In this document: one piece after another, positions 53,237-62,118 of the stretch
How positions within the stretch are numbered: the stretch's first letter is position 1
Layout: the number at the start of each line of letters is the position of its first letter
Source: Streptomyces sp. Tue6028
Lineage (GTDB): Bacteria; Actinomycetota; Actinomycetes; Streptomycetales; Streptomycetaceae
Direction of reading: 5' to 3'
NCBI RefSeq assembly: GCF_002300165.1
Contig: NZ_MLCE01000030.1
Location: 21,382-85,381, forward strand
DNA length: 64,000 nucleotides
Made by a program: the position numbers and the translations under genes
The notes under the pieces: generated by a model
Told to the model about the DNA's origin: nothing
The model's input: the letters and a program-made list of their open reading frames with translations, nothing else
Databases searched by the model: none

Positions 53237-55990
53237 TCATCCGGTTCCCCGTCCGGGCGGGCCGTCCGTCACCCCGGCGTCCCGCAACGCCCGCCACACC
53301 CGGTCGCGGGTGAGCGGCAGTTCGGTGAAGCGGATGCCCGTGGCGTCGCGCAGGGCGTTGGCGAAGGCCGGGGCGACCGGGTTGAAGGGGCTCTCGCTCA
53401 TCGACTTGGCGCCCAGCGGGCCGATGGCGTCGGACGTCTCCATGAAGTGGACCTCGGTGCGGGGGACGTCGGCGTACTGGGGGAGCCGGTAGCGGCGGAA
53501 CGCGGCCGTGTCGACCGCGCCCGTGGCGTCGAGACGTACGTGCTCGAAGAGTGTGGCGCCGAGCGCCTGGGCCACGCCGCCCTCGACCTGGCCGCGGCAC
53601 TGCATCGGGTTCATCACCTTGCCCGCGTCGGCGGCGTGCACGCTGCGCAGGATGCGGATCTCGCCGGTGCCGGGGTCGACGGCCACCCGGAACCACTGGG
53701 CGTTGAAGGCGACGGAGCGCGGGGTGCCGCCGAAGTGCCCGTCGGCACTGAGCTCCACGCCGACCGCGCGGGCCGCGTCGTGGAGTTCCTTGAGCGGCAG
53801 GCGTCCCCCGGAGTGCAGCACCGCTTCCTCGGCGAGCCGGCAGTCGGCGCGCGGGACGCGCAGATGGGCGGCGGCGAAGTCGAGCAGTTGGTCCGCCAGG
53901 GCGCGGGAGGCACGCAGGGTGGCCTTGCCCGCCACCACCGTGCCGGTCGAGGCGAAGGCGCCGGTGTCGTGGCGTACGACGTCCGTGTCGGACTGCCGTA
54001 CGGCGATCCGGTCGACGGTCGTGGCCAGTTCGCCCGCCGCGATCTGGCGGTGCACGGTCGTGGTGCCGTTGCCGAACTCCGCGGTGCCGACGGCGAGATC
54101 GAAGGTGCCGTCCGGGAGCAGCGCCGCCCGCGCGTCCGCGATGTGGCCGCCCGGCGGACCCGTCGCGATCATCGAGAGCGCCGCTCCCTCGCCCACCAGC
54201 CAGCCCTCCGGTACGGGCTCGCGCGGCGGCTGTGCCTGGGCGCGGCGCACGACGGCCACGCACTGGTCGAGGCCGTAGCTGGCGATGTGGAGGTCCTCCT
54301 CCTCGCCTCCCGGAGTGATCATCGGCTCGCCCGGACCGATGATGTTGCGTGCCTTGAACTCCAGTGGGTCCAGGCCGAGTCGGCGGGCGAGTTCGTCGAA
54401 GGCCGACTCGACCGCGAACATCACCTGGCCCAGGCCGTAGCCGCGGAAGGCGCCCGCGGGAACGGTGTGCGTGTAGACCGAGTAGGCGTCGACCTTCTTG
54501 TGCGGGGCGCGGTAGACGGACATCGACTCGCCGACGCTGTGGAACATCACCGCGGGCCCGTGGTTGCCGTACGCCCCGGTGTCGGCGACGACCCGCAGGC
54601 GCAGCGCGGTGAGGGTGCCGTCCCGGCGGGCGCCCGCCTGCACCCGGACCACGAAGGGATGGCGGGTGGTGGCGCCGTGGAACTGCTCGGCGCGCGTGTA
54701 CTCCAGCTTCACCGGGCGGCGCAGGCGCAGCACGGCGAGGGCCACGATGTCCTCGACGAGCATCTCCTGCTTGCCGCCGAAGCCGCCGCCGACCCGGCCC
54801 GCGACCACCCGGACCCGTTCCTCGGGCAGGTCGTACAGGGCGCACAGGGCCCGGCGGGTCAGGAACGGCGTCTGCGAACTGGTGCGCACGGTCAGCCGGC
54901 CGTCCTCGTCGAACCAGGCCACCGCCCCGTGGGTCTCCAGGCTGGCGTGCTGCACGCGCTGGGTGCGGAAGGTCTCCTCGTACACCACGTCGGCCGCGGC
55001 GAAGCCCGCCTCGACGTCGCCGATCTCGCCGTGCGCCTCGCCGACGACATTGACGTGCGGGCGGGCGATGCGGGCGGTCCCGGCGTCCTTGTCGTGGACG
55101 ACGGGCGCGCCCGGCCGCATCGCCTCCTCGGGATCGAGGACGGCGGGCAGCACCGCGTACGTCACCTCGACGCGGCGGCAGCCCTCCTCGGCCGCGGCCT
55201 CGCTGTCCGCGACGACCGCGGCGACGCGCTGTCCGATGTGGCGGACGGTGTCGTCGAGGACGCGGGTGTCGGCCGGGTCCTCCTCGGGGTGTTCGTGGCG
55301 TGCGGTGGAGAAGTGGCGTTCCGGGGCGTCGTGGTGGGTGAGCACGGCGTGCACGCCGGGGACGCGGAGCGCGGCCGAGGTGTCGATCGCGACGATGCGG
55401 GCGTGGGCGTGCGGGGAGCGCAGCAGCTTCATGTGCAGCAGGCCGGGGACGTCGATGTCGAAGGTGTACCGGGCGGTGCCGGTGACGACCTGCGGCCCGG
55501 CCGGGGCGGGCAGGTTGCGGCCCACGGACTCGCCGGGCCGGGGCTCCTCGACGTGGCGGACCCCGCGGACCGCGTCCTCGATCGCCCGGTAGCCGGTGCA
55601 GCGGCACAGATTGCCCTTGAACGCCCTTGGCAGATCAGTGAGTTGCTCCTCGTCCAGGGCTGCCGTCGTCATCAGGAAGCCCGCCGTGCAGAACCCGCAC
55701 TGGAAGCCCTGCGCGTCGAGGAACCGCCGCTGCACGGGGTGCAGTTCGCCGTCCGGCGAGGCCAGACCCTCGACCGTGGTGACCGTACGGCCGTCCGCGC
55801 GGAAGGCGGGGAACAGACAGCTGTGCACGGGCTCGCCGTCGACGTGCACGGTACAAGCGCCGCAGTCTCCGGCGTCGCAGCCCTTCTTCACGCCGAACCA
55901 GCCGCGTTCGCGCAGATAGGTGCGCAGGCACTGCCCCGGGTGCGGCTCCTCGGCGAAGGACCGGCCGTTCACCTCGGTCGCGAAACTCAT
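53237..55990 (-). CDS. xanthine-dehydrogenase-family molybdoenzyme, fused Fe-S and molybdopterin subunits
   Basis: This 917-residue chain fuses the small [2Fe-2S] subunit (cysteines C38, C43, C46, C58, then CGFC and CRC at about 105-140) to the large molybdopterin subunit (about 165-910). The large part has GGGFGGKQE, AFRGYG and the active-site glutamate region GAKSMSESPFNP near the C-terminus. The start is ATG 55990 with GGGAG; it overlaps the FAD-subunit gene by four bases. With that gene and the divergent PucR regulator it looks like a purine or related N-heterocycle hydroxylase. The SMSES variant of the usual GVGEP motif means xanthine is not certain as substrate. Confidence 0.88.
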   Translation of the reverse strand: MSFATEVNGRSFAEEPHPGQCLRTYLRERGWFGVKKGCDAGDCGACTVHVDGEPVHSCLFPAFRADGRTVTTVEGLASPDGELHPVQRRFLDAQGFQCGFCTAGFLMTTAALDEEQLTDLPRAFKGNLCRCTGYRAIEDAVRGVRHVEEPRPGESVGRNLPAPAGPQVVTGTARYTFDIDVPGLLHMKLLRSPHAHARIVAIDTSAALRVPGVHAVLTHHDAPERHFSTARHEHPEEDPADTRVLDDTVRHIGQRVAAVVADSEAAAEEGCRRVEVTYAVLPAVLDPEEAMRPGAPVVHDKDAGTARIARPHVNVVGEAHGEIGDVEAGFAAADVVYEETFRTQRVQHASLETHGAVAWFDEDGRLTVRTSSQTPFLTRRALCALYDLPEERVRVVAGRVGGGFGGKQEMLVEDIVALAVLRLRRPVKLEYTRAEQFHGATTRHPFVVRVQAGARRDGTLTALRLRVVADTGAYGNHGPAVMFHSVGESMSVYRAPHKKVDAYSVYTHTVPAGAFRGYGLGQVMFAVESAFDELARRLGLDPLEFKARNIIGPGEPMITPGGEEEDLHIASYGLDQCVAVVRRAQAQPPREPVPEGWLVGEGAALSMIATGPPGGHIADARAALLPDGTFDLAVGTAEFGNGTTTVHRQIAAGELATTVDRIAVRQSDTDVVRHDTGAFASTGTVVAGKATLRASRALADQLLDFAAAHLRVPRADCRLAEEAVLHSGGRLPLKELHDAARAVGVELSADGHFGGTPRSVAFNAQWFRVAVDPGTGEIRILRSVHAADAGKVMNPMQCRGQVEGGVAQALGATLFEHVRLDATGAVDTAAFRRYRLPQYADVPRTEVHFMETSDAIGPLGAKSMSESPFNPVAPAFANALRDATGIRFTELPLTRDRVWRALRDAGVTDGPPGRGTG

Positions 55991-56808
55991 CGGGGCTCCC
56001 TTCCCAGCTCCCGGCGGATCTCCTCGGCGAACCGGAGGGTCATGTGCCGCCGCCACTCGGGCAGTCCGTGGATGTCGTCGAACCAGTCCCCGTCGGCGAC
56101 CGCCGAGCCGATCGCGGACCGCAGATCCCGGCCGGTGGGAGGCGAGGGGAACCACAGCCGCACCGGCCGGACCGTCGACGCCGTGACCGTGACGGCGAGC
56201 GATCCGTCGAGCGGGTCCGCCGCGGCGATGACCAGCACTCCGGAGCGGCCGAGCCCGTACAGCGACGCCTGGCGGAACGCCGTCCGGCAGGCGAGCGCGC
56301 GGGCCGGCAGGGTGACGGAGCGCAGCAGTTCGCCCTCGGCCAGGTCCTTGCGGCCCGCCCCGGTCACGAAGTCCGCGACGCGCACCCGGCGCCGCAGTCC
56401 GGCCTGGGAGATGAGCAGGCACGTGCCGTCGAGCGCGGCCGTGAGGGAGATCATCGGGCCGGCCGGGAGGGCGTTGCAGAGGTTGCCCCCGACGGTGGCC
56501 ATGTTCCAGATCTTGAACGAGGCGAGGAAGGCGCGGCAGCACTGTTCGAACAGGGGTGCCGCCGTGGCCGCGAGGTCCTTCGCGTACCGGGAGAGCCGGG
56601 CGACGGTGCAGGTGGCGGCGATCTCCAGGGAGCCGTCGGGGTGCCGCAGCAGCGGCGGCCAGCCGGTGCGGCTCAGGTCGACCAGGCGGCGCAGGTGCGG
56701 CTGGGGCTCGGAGAAGAGGTAGGTGCCGCCGCCCAGCCAGGCGTCGCCCGGCCGCCAGGGCGCGGGCTGCCGGGCGTCTCGTATCTCGACCACCGTGTTC
56801 AGGTCCAT
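55987..56808 (-). CDS. FAD-binding subunit of the molybdoenzyme
   Basis: This 273-residue protein of the CO-dehydrogenase/xanthine-dehydrogenase medium-subunit family has an FAD-binding GGGTYLF loop (about residues 26-32) and the second FAD contact ATVGGNLCNALPAGPM (about 103-118). It passes electrons between the Fe-S centres and the final acceptor. The start is ATG 56808; the frame extends eight residues further but without a ribosome site. Its stop overlaps the start of the fused large subunit, so the two subunits are made together. Confidence 0.88.
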   Translation of the reverse strand: MDLNTVVEIRDARQPAPWRPGDAWLGGGTYLFSEPQPHLRRLVDLSRTGWPPLLRHPDGSLEIAATCTVARLSRYAKDLAATAAPLFEQCCRAFLASFKIWNMATVGGNLCNALPAGPMISLTAALDGTCLLISQAGLRRRVRVADFVTGAGRKDLAEGELLRSVTLPARALACRTAFRQASLYGLGRSGVLVIAAADPLDGSLAVTVTASTVRPVRLWFPSPPTGRDLRSAIGSAVADGDWFDDIHGLPEWRRHMTLRFAEEIRRELGREPR

Positions 56809-56873
56809 GGCCGAAAGTGAAGCAACGCGCACCGGGCCGGGACGACTGGTTCACAGCACGGAAACGCCGATGT

Positions 56874-56938
56874 TCCAGGGGCGAACCCTGGAGGATCAAC
56901 CAAGAGGCATTCCGCTCACCTGGCCTGGCATTTACTAT
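56874..56938. promoter_or_regulatory. operator and promoter region between the molybdoenzyme and pucR genes
   Basis: TCCAGGG-GCGAA-CCCTGGA (56874-56892) is a perfect 7-bp inverted repeat about 66 bases before the FAD-subunit start and 130 before pucR. TACTAT at 56933-56938 is a good -10 box toward pucR. PucR control of both directions is a reasonable guess. Confidence 0.5.
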
Positions 56939-57021
56939 GCGAACACCTGCATCTGCCTGGTGAATGCGTGATGCAGCACGTCGGGGACCCTGCCCGGCGG
57001 CCGTACGAGGAGCCGGACCGC

Positions 57022-58641
57022 ATGCACGTCGAACACCTCCTGCAGGACGAGTCTCTCGGCCTGCGCCTGCTCTGGGCCGAGAACCCCCTGCTGCGGCGGG
57101 AGATCAGCGGAGTCACCGTCACGGACCTGGAGGACCCCGCACGCTTCGTGCGGCCCGGCGAGGCCGTCCTCAGCGGGCTGGTGTGGTGGCGGCCGGAGAG
57201 CGGGCGGGACACCGCCGAGCGGTTCGTCGCCGCCCTGCGGAACGCGGACGCGGCCGTACTGCTGGCGGGCGAGGAGACGCACGGCGCGGTGCCCGGCGAC
57301 CTCGTGGACGCCTGCGCCCGGCACGGCGTACCGGTGGCGGGAGTGCCCGCGCACATCATGTTCCGCGCGATCACGGAGACCGTGTACCTGCGCCAGTGGG
57401 GGGAACTGAGCCGGCGGCACGCCCTGCCCGACGCGATACGCAGCGGCCTGCACCGCCTCGTCGCCCGGGGCGCCGCGGCCGACGAGATCCTCGCGACCGC
57501 GTTCGCGCACCTCGGCGGCAGCACCGCCTACGTCGTCTCCGCGACCGGGCGCACCGTCGCGGCCACCGACGGCGCACCCGCGCTCCCGGCGGACCGGGCC
57601 GCCGCCCTGCCGGCCGGCGACACCGGGGCGACCGTGCCGGTGGAGACGGACTCCCTCTCGCCGTACGAGCGCTGGTATCTCCATCTGCCCGACGCCGACG
57701 CCGCCCCGCCGCGCCTGCTGCACGAGATCGCCGCCTTCCTGCGCCACTGCCAGGAGTCGCAGGCACGCCATCGCGCGGCACGGCGTCCGGCCGCGGACCG
57801 GCTGGGCGCCCTGCTCGCCGCGCCCGGTGCGGAACCGTCCGCGGTGCGGGCCGCCCTCGACGCCTGCGGCCTGACGGCCGAAGGGCCGCACCGCGTGCTC
57901 GTCGCGGACACCGGCGCACGGGACGAGGGGCTCGCCGACGGCCTGCGACACGACGGGCCGGCCGCGGGCCCGCAGGGCGCCGGGGGACCGCGACGCGAGA
58001 GGCCGGCCGAGGGTGCGCTCGCCGAGGCGGCCGCCCATGCCGCGGCGGGGCCCGCGGCCGTGGGACGGCTGCCCGACGGCGTCGCCTTCGCGGTGTTCCC
58101 CGACATGGGACCCGCCACCCTGGCCGACATCTGGCCGCTCGTCACCGCCTGCGCGCCGGACATCCCCCTGCACGCCGGGACCGGCTCACCCGCCCACGAG
58201 GCACAGCACCTCACGCACGCGGTGGCCGAGGCCCGCTACGCCCTGGCGTCCGCGCGGACCACCGCGCCGCACACCCCGTCCCTCACCGACGCCACCACGC
58301 TCACCACCCTCGGCACCCTGCTCACCGGAGTGCCCGCCGAGGTCCGCACCGCCTACAGCCGTGCCGTCCTCGGGCCGCTGCTGACCACCGTGAACGCCTC
58401 CACCGCCGCGCTGCTGCACACCCTGGAGACCTTCCTCGCCCACGACGGTTCCTGGGCGCGCACGGCCGAGGCACTGCACCTGCACGTCAACACCGTCCAC
58501 TACCGCGTCCAGCGCATCGAGCACTTCACCGGCCGCGACCTGTCCCGCCTGTCCGACCGCCTCGACCTGTGGGCGGCCCTGCTGTGCCGCCCGGACGGCT
58601 CCGGTGCCGCGGCCACCACCGCGGGCGCCGGCCGGCCGTGA
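57022..58641 (+). CDS. PucR-family transcriptional regulator
   Basis: This 539-residue regulator has an N-terminal PucR purine-catabolism domain (about 1-125), a variable middle, and the C-terminal HTH_30 domain with the family signature TAEALHLHVNTVHYRVQRIE (about 486-505). ATG 57022 is chosen because GAGGAG lies nine bases before it; GTG 56968 and ATG 56971 are in frame upstream. It diverges from the molybdoenzyme operon and is the likely regulator of it, responding to a purine or its breakdown product. Confidence 0.87.
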   Translation: MHVEHLLQDESLGLRLLWAENPLLRREISGVTVTDLEDPARFVRPGEAVLSGLVWWRPESGRDTAERFVAALRNADAAVLLAGEETHGAVPGDLVDACARHGVPVAGVPAHIMFRAITETVYLRQWGELSRRHALPDAIRSGLHRLVARGAAADEILATAFAHLGGSTAYVVSATGRTVAATDGAPALPADRAAALPAGDTGATVPVETDSLSPYERWYLHLPDADAAPPRLLHEIAAFLRHCQESQARHRAARRPAADRLGALLAAPGAEPSAVRAALDACGLTAEGPHRVLVADTGARDEGLADGLRHDGPAAGPQGAGGPRRERPAEGALAEAAAHAAAGPAAVGRLPDGVAFAVFPDMGPATLADIWPLVTACAPDIPLHAGTGSPAHEAQHLTHAVAEARYALASARTTAPHTPSLTDATTLTTLGTLLTGVPAEVRTAYSRAVLGPLLTTVNASTAALLHTLETFLAHDGSWARTAEALHLHVNTVHYRVQRIEHFTGRDLSRLSDRLDLWAALLCRPDGSGAAATTAGAGRP

Positions 58642-58683
58642 CGACGAGACCCCGACCGCCATGCCCTCTCCCGGAGGCCGCGC

Positions 58684-59619
58684 ATGCTGCTGCGCCAGCT
58701 GGAGTACCTCGTCGCGCTCGCGCGTGAGCGCCACTTCGCGCGGGCTGCCGCCGCCTGCTACGTCTCGCAGCCGTCGCTCTCCGCCGCGATCCGCCGCCTG
58801 GAGCGCGAACTGGACGTGCCGATCGTGCGGCGCGGCAGACGCTACGAGGGGCTGACCCCGGAGGGCGAGGTCGTCCTGGAGTGGGCGCACCGCATCCTGG
58901 CCGAACGCGACGGGCTGCGGCAGGAACTGTCCGCGCTGCGCGGCGCGTTGACCGGCGCGCTGCGCCTCGGCGTGGTCCCCACCGCACTGCCCGCCGCCTC
59001 CCTGCTCACCACCCCGTTCTGCGACCGCCACCCACGGGCCCGGGTCGCCGTCGAGTCGCTGTCCTCGGCCGCCATCGTCCAGGGACTGAGCGAGTTCGAG
59101 CTCGACGCGGCGATGACGTACCTGGACGACGACACACTGCGGCACATGCGCCGCCTGCCCCTGTACGAGGAGCGGTACGTGCTGCTCACCCCGGTCGGCG
59201 GACCGCTCGCCGGTGCCGCCCGGGCCGGCTGGGCCCAGGCCGCCGCACTGCCCCTGTGCCTGCTCAACTCCCGCATGCGCAACCGGCGGATCATCGACGA
59301 GTGCTTCGCCGCCGACGGCGCCACCGCCGCCCCGGCCATCGAGTCCGACAGCGTCGCCGGACTGTACGCGCATCTGCCCGGCGGGCGCTGGTCCAGCGTG
59401 GTCTCGCACGCGTGGCTGCACATGTTCGGCGTACCCGACGGGATGCGCGTGGTGCCGCTGGAAGGGCCGGCGCACGGACCGCGGGTCGGTCTCGTCGTCG
59501 CGCGCACCGAACCGCCGTCGGTCCTCGCGGAGGAACTCGTGAAGGTGGCCCGGGGAGCGGGCGTGCGGGACGCGCTCGACGCCCTGCTGCGCGCCCACCT
59601 GGGCGGCGGGCACGGGTGA
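58684..59619 (+). CDS. LysR-family regulator
   Basis: This 311-residue regulator has an N-terminal winged helix (about 1-60, HFARAAAACYVSQPSLSAAI) and a periplasmic-binding-protein-like effector domain (about 90-300). The start is ATG 58684 with GGAGG upstream. It lies 42 bases after pucR and is followed in the same direction by formate dehydrogenase after 104 bases. That gap contains an inverted repeat of LysR-operator type, so control of the dehydrogenase is likely. Confidence 0.88.
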   Translation: MLLRQLEYLVALARERHFARAAAACYVSQPSLSAAIRRLERELDVPIVRRGRRYEGLTPEGEVVLEWAHRILAERDGLRQELSALRGALTGALRLGVVPTALPAASLLTTPFCDRHPRARVAVESLSSAAIVQGLSEFELDAAMTYLDDDTLRHMRRLPLYEERYVLLTPVGGPLAGAARAGWAQAAALPLCLLNSRMRNRRIIDECFAADGATAAPAIESDSVAGLYAHLPGGRWSSVVSHAWLHMFGVPDGMRVVPLEGPAHGPRVGLVVARTEPPSVLAEELVKVARGAGVRDALDALLRAHLGGGHG

Positions 59620-59654
59620 TAGACGCGGGCTGTCCCGCCATAGCGAGATTCGCT

Positions 59655-59705
59655 TTGACCGGCCTCCTCGGCCCCGAGGATCGTGAACCGCGTTGTCCCA
59701 CAACG
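59655..59705 (+). promoter_or_regulatory. promoter and operator of the formate dehydrogenase gene
   Basis: TTGACC at 59655-59660 with AGGATC about 16 bases on (59677-59682) makes a plausible promoter. CGTTGT-CCC-ACAACG (59691-59705) is a perfect inverted repeat at or just after the start site, a position suited to blocking transcription. Confidence 0.5.
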
Positions 59706-59723
59706 AAGTTGAGGAGCCGTGAG

Positions 59724-60884
59724 ATGGCCAAGGTGCTCTGCGTCCTGTACGACGACCCGACCGACGGATACCCGACCTCGTACGCCCGTGACGACCTCCC
59801 CGCGATCGACCACTACCCCGGCGGCCAGACCGCGCCGACGCCCGGAACCGTCGACTTCACCCCCGGTCACCTGCTCGGCAGCGTCTCCGGCGAGCTCGGC
59901 CTGCGCCGCTTCCTGGAGGACGCCGGCCACACCCTCGTCGTCACCTCCGACAAGGACGGCGACGGTTCCGTCTTCGACAGCGAACTGCCCGACGCGGACG
60001 TCGTGATCTCCCAGCCGTTCTGGCCCGCCTACCTGACACCCGACCGCATCGCCGCCGCCAAGAACCTGAAGCTCGCGATCACCGCGGGCATCGGCTCCGA
60101 CCACGTCGACCTGGACGCCGCCATCGCCCACGGGGTGACGGTGGCGGAGGTGACCTACTGCAACAGCATCAGCGTCGCCGAGCACGTGGTGATGACGACA
60201 CTGGCGCTCGTCCGCAACTACCTGCCCTCCCACCGCGTCGTGCTCGACGGCGGCTGGAACATCGCGGACTGCGTGGCCCGTTCGTACGACCTGGAGGGCA
60301 TGCACGTCGGCACGGTGGCCGCCGGACGCATCGGACTCGCGGTGCTGCGCCGGCTCGCCCCCTTCGACGTGCGGCTGCACTACACCGACCGGCACCGGCT
60401 GCCGGTCGCCGTCGAGGAGGAACTGGGGCTGACCTTCCACGAGAGCGCCGCCGCCATGGTGCCGCACTGCGACGTCGTGACGGTCAACGCACCTCTGCAC
60501 CCGGAGACGGAGGGCCTGTTCGGGGACGAGCTGATCGCCACGATGAAGCGCGGCGCCTACCTCGTCAACACGGCACGGGCCCGGATCGTCGACCGGGACG
60601 CCGTCGAACGGGCGCTGCGCGGCGGGCAACTGGCCGGATACGCGGGCGACGTGTGGTTCCCGCAACCCGCCCCCGCCGACCACCCCTGGCGCACGATGCC
60701 GCACCACGGCATGACCCCGCACATCTCCGGCTCCTCGCTCTCGGCCCAGGCCCGGTACGCGGCGGGCACCCGGGAGATCCTCGAATCCTGGTTCGCCGGG
60801 CGGCCGATCCGGGACGAGTACCTGATCGTGGACGGCGGAGCCCTGGCCGGTGCCGGAGCGCACTCCTACTCGGTCGGCGGCTGA
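59724..60884 (+). CDS. fdh: NAD-dependent formate dehydrogenase
   Basis: This 386-residue D-2-hydroxyacid-dehydrogenase-fold enzyme oxidises formate to CO2 with NAD+ and needs no metal. Residues known to be essential in the Pseudomonas enzyme are visible in context: Asn in TYCNSISVAEHVV, the cofactor loop GTVAAGRIG, Arg in NTARARIVDRDAV, and His/Ser in TPHISGSSLSAQARYA. The start is ATG 59724 with GAGGAG about seven bases before. It is preceded by a LysR regulator and converges on a stress-protein gene, overlapping it by 19 bases. Confidence 0.94.
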   Translation: MAKVLCVLYDDPTDGYPTSYARDDLPAIDHYPGGQTAPTPGTVDFTPGHLLGSVSGELGLRRFLEDAGHTLVVTSDKDGDGSVFDSELPDADVVISQPFWPAYLTPDRIAAAKNLKLAITAGIGSDHVDLDAAIAHGVTVAEVTYCNSISVAEHVVMTTLALVRNYLPSHRVVLDGGWNIADCVARSYDLEGMHVGTVAAGRIGLAVLRRLAPFDVRLHYTDRHRLPVAVEEELGLTFHESAAAMVPHCDVVTVNAPLHPETEGLFGDELIATMKRGAYLVNTARARIVDRDAVERALRGGQLAGYAGDVWFPQPAPADHPWRTMPHHGMTPHISGSSLSAQARYAAGTREILESWFAGRPIRDEYLIVDGGALAGAGAHSYSVGG

Positions 60885-61432
60885 GCCGCCCCGGACTCCA
60901 CCCCCAGCTCCCGGGTGTCCAGGCGCAGCCGCCACAGATTGCGGCGGTGGACGGCCGCGAACTCCGCCTCCAGCGGGGACGGCGGCACCGCCAGCACCGC
61001 GCAGCCGGCATGCGCGAGGCAGTAGCGGCCGACCGAGGAGCACAGGGCGCGGTGCAGCAGGCCGCGCCGTCCCGCGCCGACCACGAGGAGGTCGTCCTCG
61101 TGGTCGGCGATCCCGACCAGCGCCGGCCCGGGGGCGCCCCGGGCGACGAGCGCGCGCAGGGCGACGTCCGGCCCGCCGCCGAACACCTCGTCGAGCGCGG
61201 TGACCAGCCGTTCCCGGGCCAGCCGCTGCCAGTCCTGGACACTCGGGGAGGCGGCCGGCACCCGCCGGGCGCCCAGGTCCCCGCCGGGCGGTTCCCAGGC
61301 CAGAACCGGCCACAGTTCGGCGCCCCGCCGCCGCGCCTCGCCGGCGGCCCGGCACAGCGCGGTGAGACTCCCCAGCGAGCCGCTCACCCCGACCACGACA
61401 CGGGCGGCCGGGGGCGCGTCGGACTCGGACAT
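60866..61432 (-). CDS. universal stress protein family protein
   Basis: This 188-residue UspA-fold protein begins VVVGVSGSLGSLTAL and has the nucleotide-loop region GAGRRGLLHRALCSSVGRYC (about 120-139), then CAVLAVPP. The loop departs from the strict ATP-binding GxxGxG-S pattern (GAGRRGLL...SS), so ATP binding is plausible but not certain. ATG 61432 with GTGGAG is preferred to GTG 61450. Its 3' end overlaps formate dehydrogenase by 19 bases on the opposite strand. Confidence 0.82.
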   Translation of the reverse strand: MSESDAPPAARVVVGVSGSLGSLTALCRAAGEARRRGAELWPVLAWEPPGGDLGARRVPAASPSVQDWQRLARERLVTALDEVFGGGPDVALRALVARGAPGPALVGIADHEDDLLVVGAGRRGLLHRALCSSVGRYCLAHAGCAVLAVPPSPLEAEFAAVHRRNLWRLRLDTRELGVESGAAQPPTE

Positions 61433-61586
61433 CACTCCACCGTTCCTCACCCGCCCGCGCGGTCACGCGCGGGCGGTTCTCGTCGGATCACCCTCCATCA
61501 CACTCCTGCCCGCACGCCCCCGAACAGCCCGGACGGCACTTCTTGGCACGCCTCTGACGGCGCGGGGCGGGCCGCGCGCGGGGTGC

Positions 61587-61636
61587 CGTCAGCGTCCCGT
61601 CAGCGTTGGCCGGATCGCCGTCAGCATCCCGTCAGG
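61587..61636 (+). promoter_or_regulatory. four 11-bp-phased heptamers upstream of the SAV_915-like gene
   Basis: CGTCAGC occurs at 61587-61593, 61598-61604 and 61619-61625, with CGTCAGG at 61630-61636. The starts within each pair are 11 bases apart and the pairs are about two turns apart. TAACGT at 61666-61671 could be the -10 box. This phasing is typical of OmpR-type winged-helix activators, including SARPs. It lies in the 325-base gap 61433-61757, which holds no gene. Confidence 0.55.
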
Positions 61637-61757
61637 GAACACCCCGAAGCCGGGGAAGACGGGCATAACGTCATCGGTGAGCCCCGGCCCGCGTCCTCGC
61701 GGCCGGGGCGCTCAGGCTCCTCATCACAACCACCCCGGATCCTCCAGGAGGCATCCC

Positions 61758-62105
61758 ATGGCACAACCTCTGAGCGGCGAAGACCCCGAACCCTGCGATC
61801 GCTTCCCGGCCGGCCCCCTGTTCGTCCCGGTCCGGCCGGGCCCCTCGGGCTGCGCCGCCCGGCTGTTCCGCACCCCCCTGGGCGACCGAACGGCCGTCGG
61901 CTTCACCTCCGCGCACCGGCTCACCACGACACTCGGCCCCGGCCAGGCGTGGATCAGACTCGCCGAACCCGCGCTGCGCGCACTGAGCGCCCCGCTCGGC
62001 GTCACCACCGTCACGGTGGACCCGCAGTTCTGCGCCCCGGCACCCGCCCCGCTCCGTCCACCCCTTCGCGAACCGGCCACGGCCGCCGCCGTACGGATCG
62101 GCTGA
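61758..62105 (+). CDS. small SAV_915-like protein
   Basis: This 115-residue protein has a proline-rich start, a core resembling the SseB N-terminal / SAV_915 family (ARLFRTPLGDRTAVGFTSAH, then RLTTTLGPGQAWIRLAE, about 35-72) and a proline-rich end. Three cysteines are present. The function is unknown. The start is ATG 61758 with AGGAGG six bases upstream. The decarboxylase gene follows after 13 bases, so both are probably controlled by the phased repeats upstream. Confidence 0.75.
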   Translation: MAQPLSGEDPEPCDRFPAGPLFVPVRPGPSGCAARLFRTPLGDRTAVGFTSAHRLTTTLGPGQAWIRLAEPALRALSAPLGVTTVTVDPQFCAPAPAPLRPPLREPATAAAVRIG

Positions 62106-62118
62106 GGAGGCCAGCACG

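Noticed and set aside
53237..56899. A single very long minus-strand frame seeming to fuse the molybdoenzyme to further upstream sequence
   Set aside because: Above ATG 55990 the frame is an arginine/alanine-rich shadow of the FAD-subunit gene, which has proper motifs in another frame and a four-base overlap with the true start.
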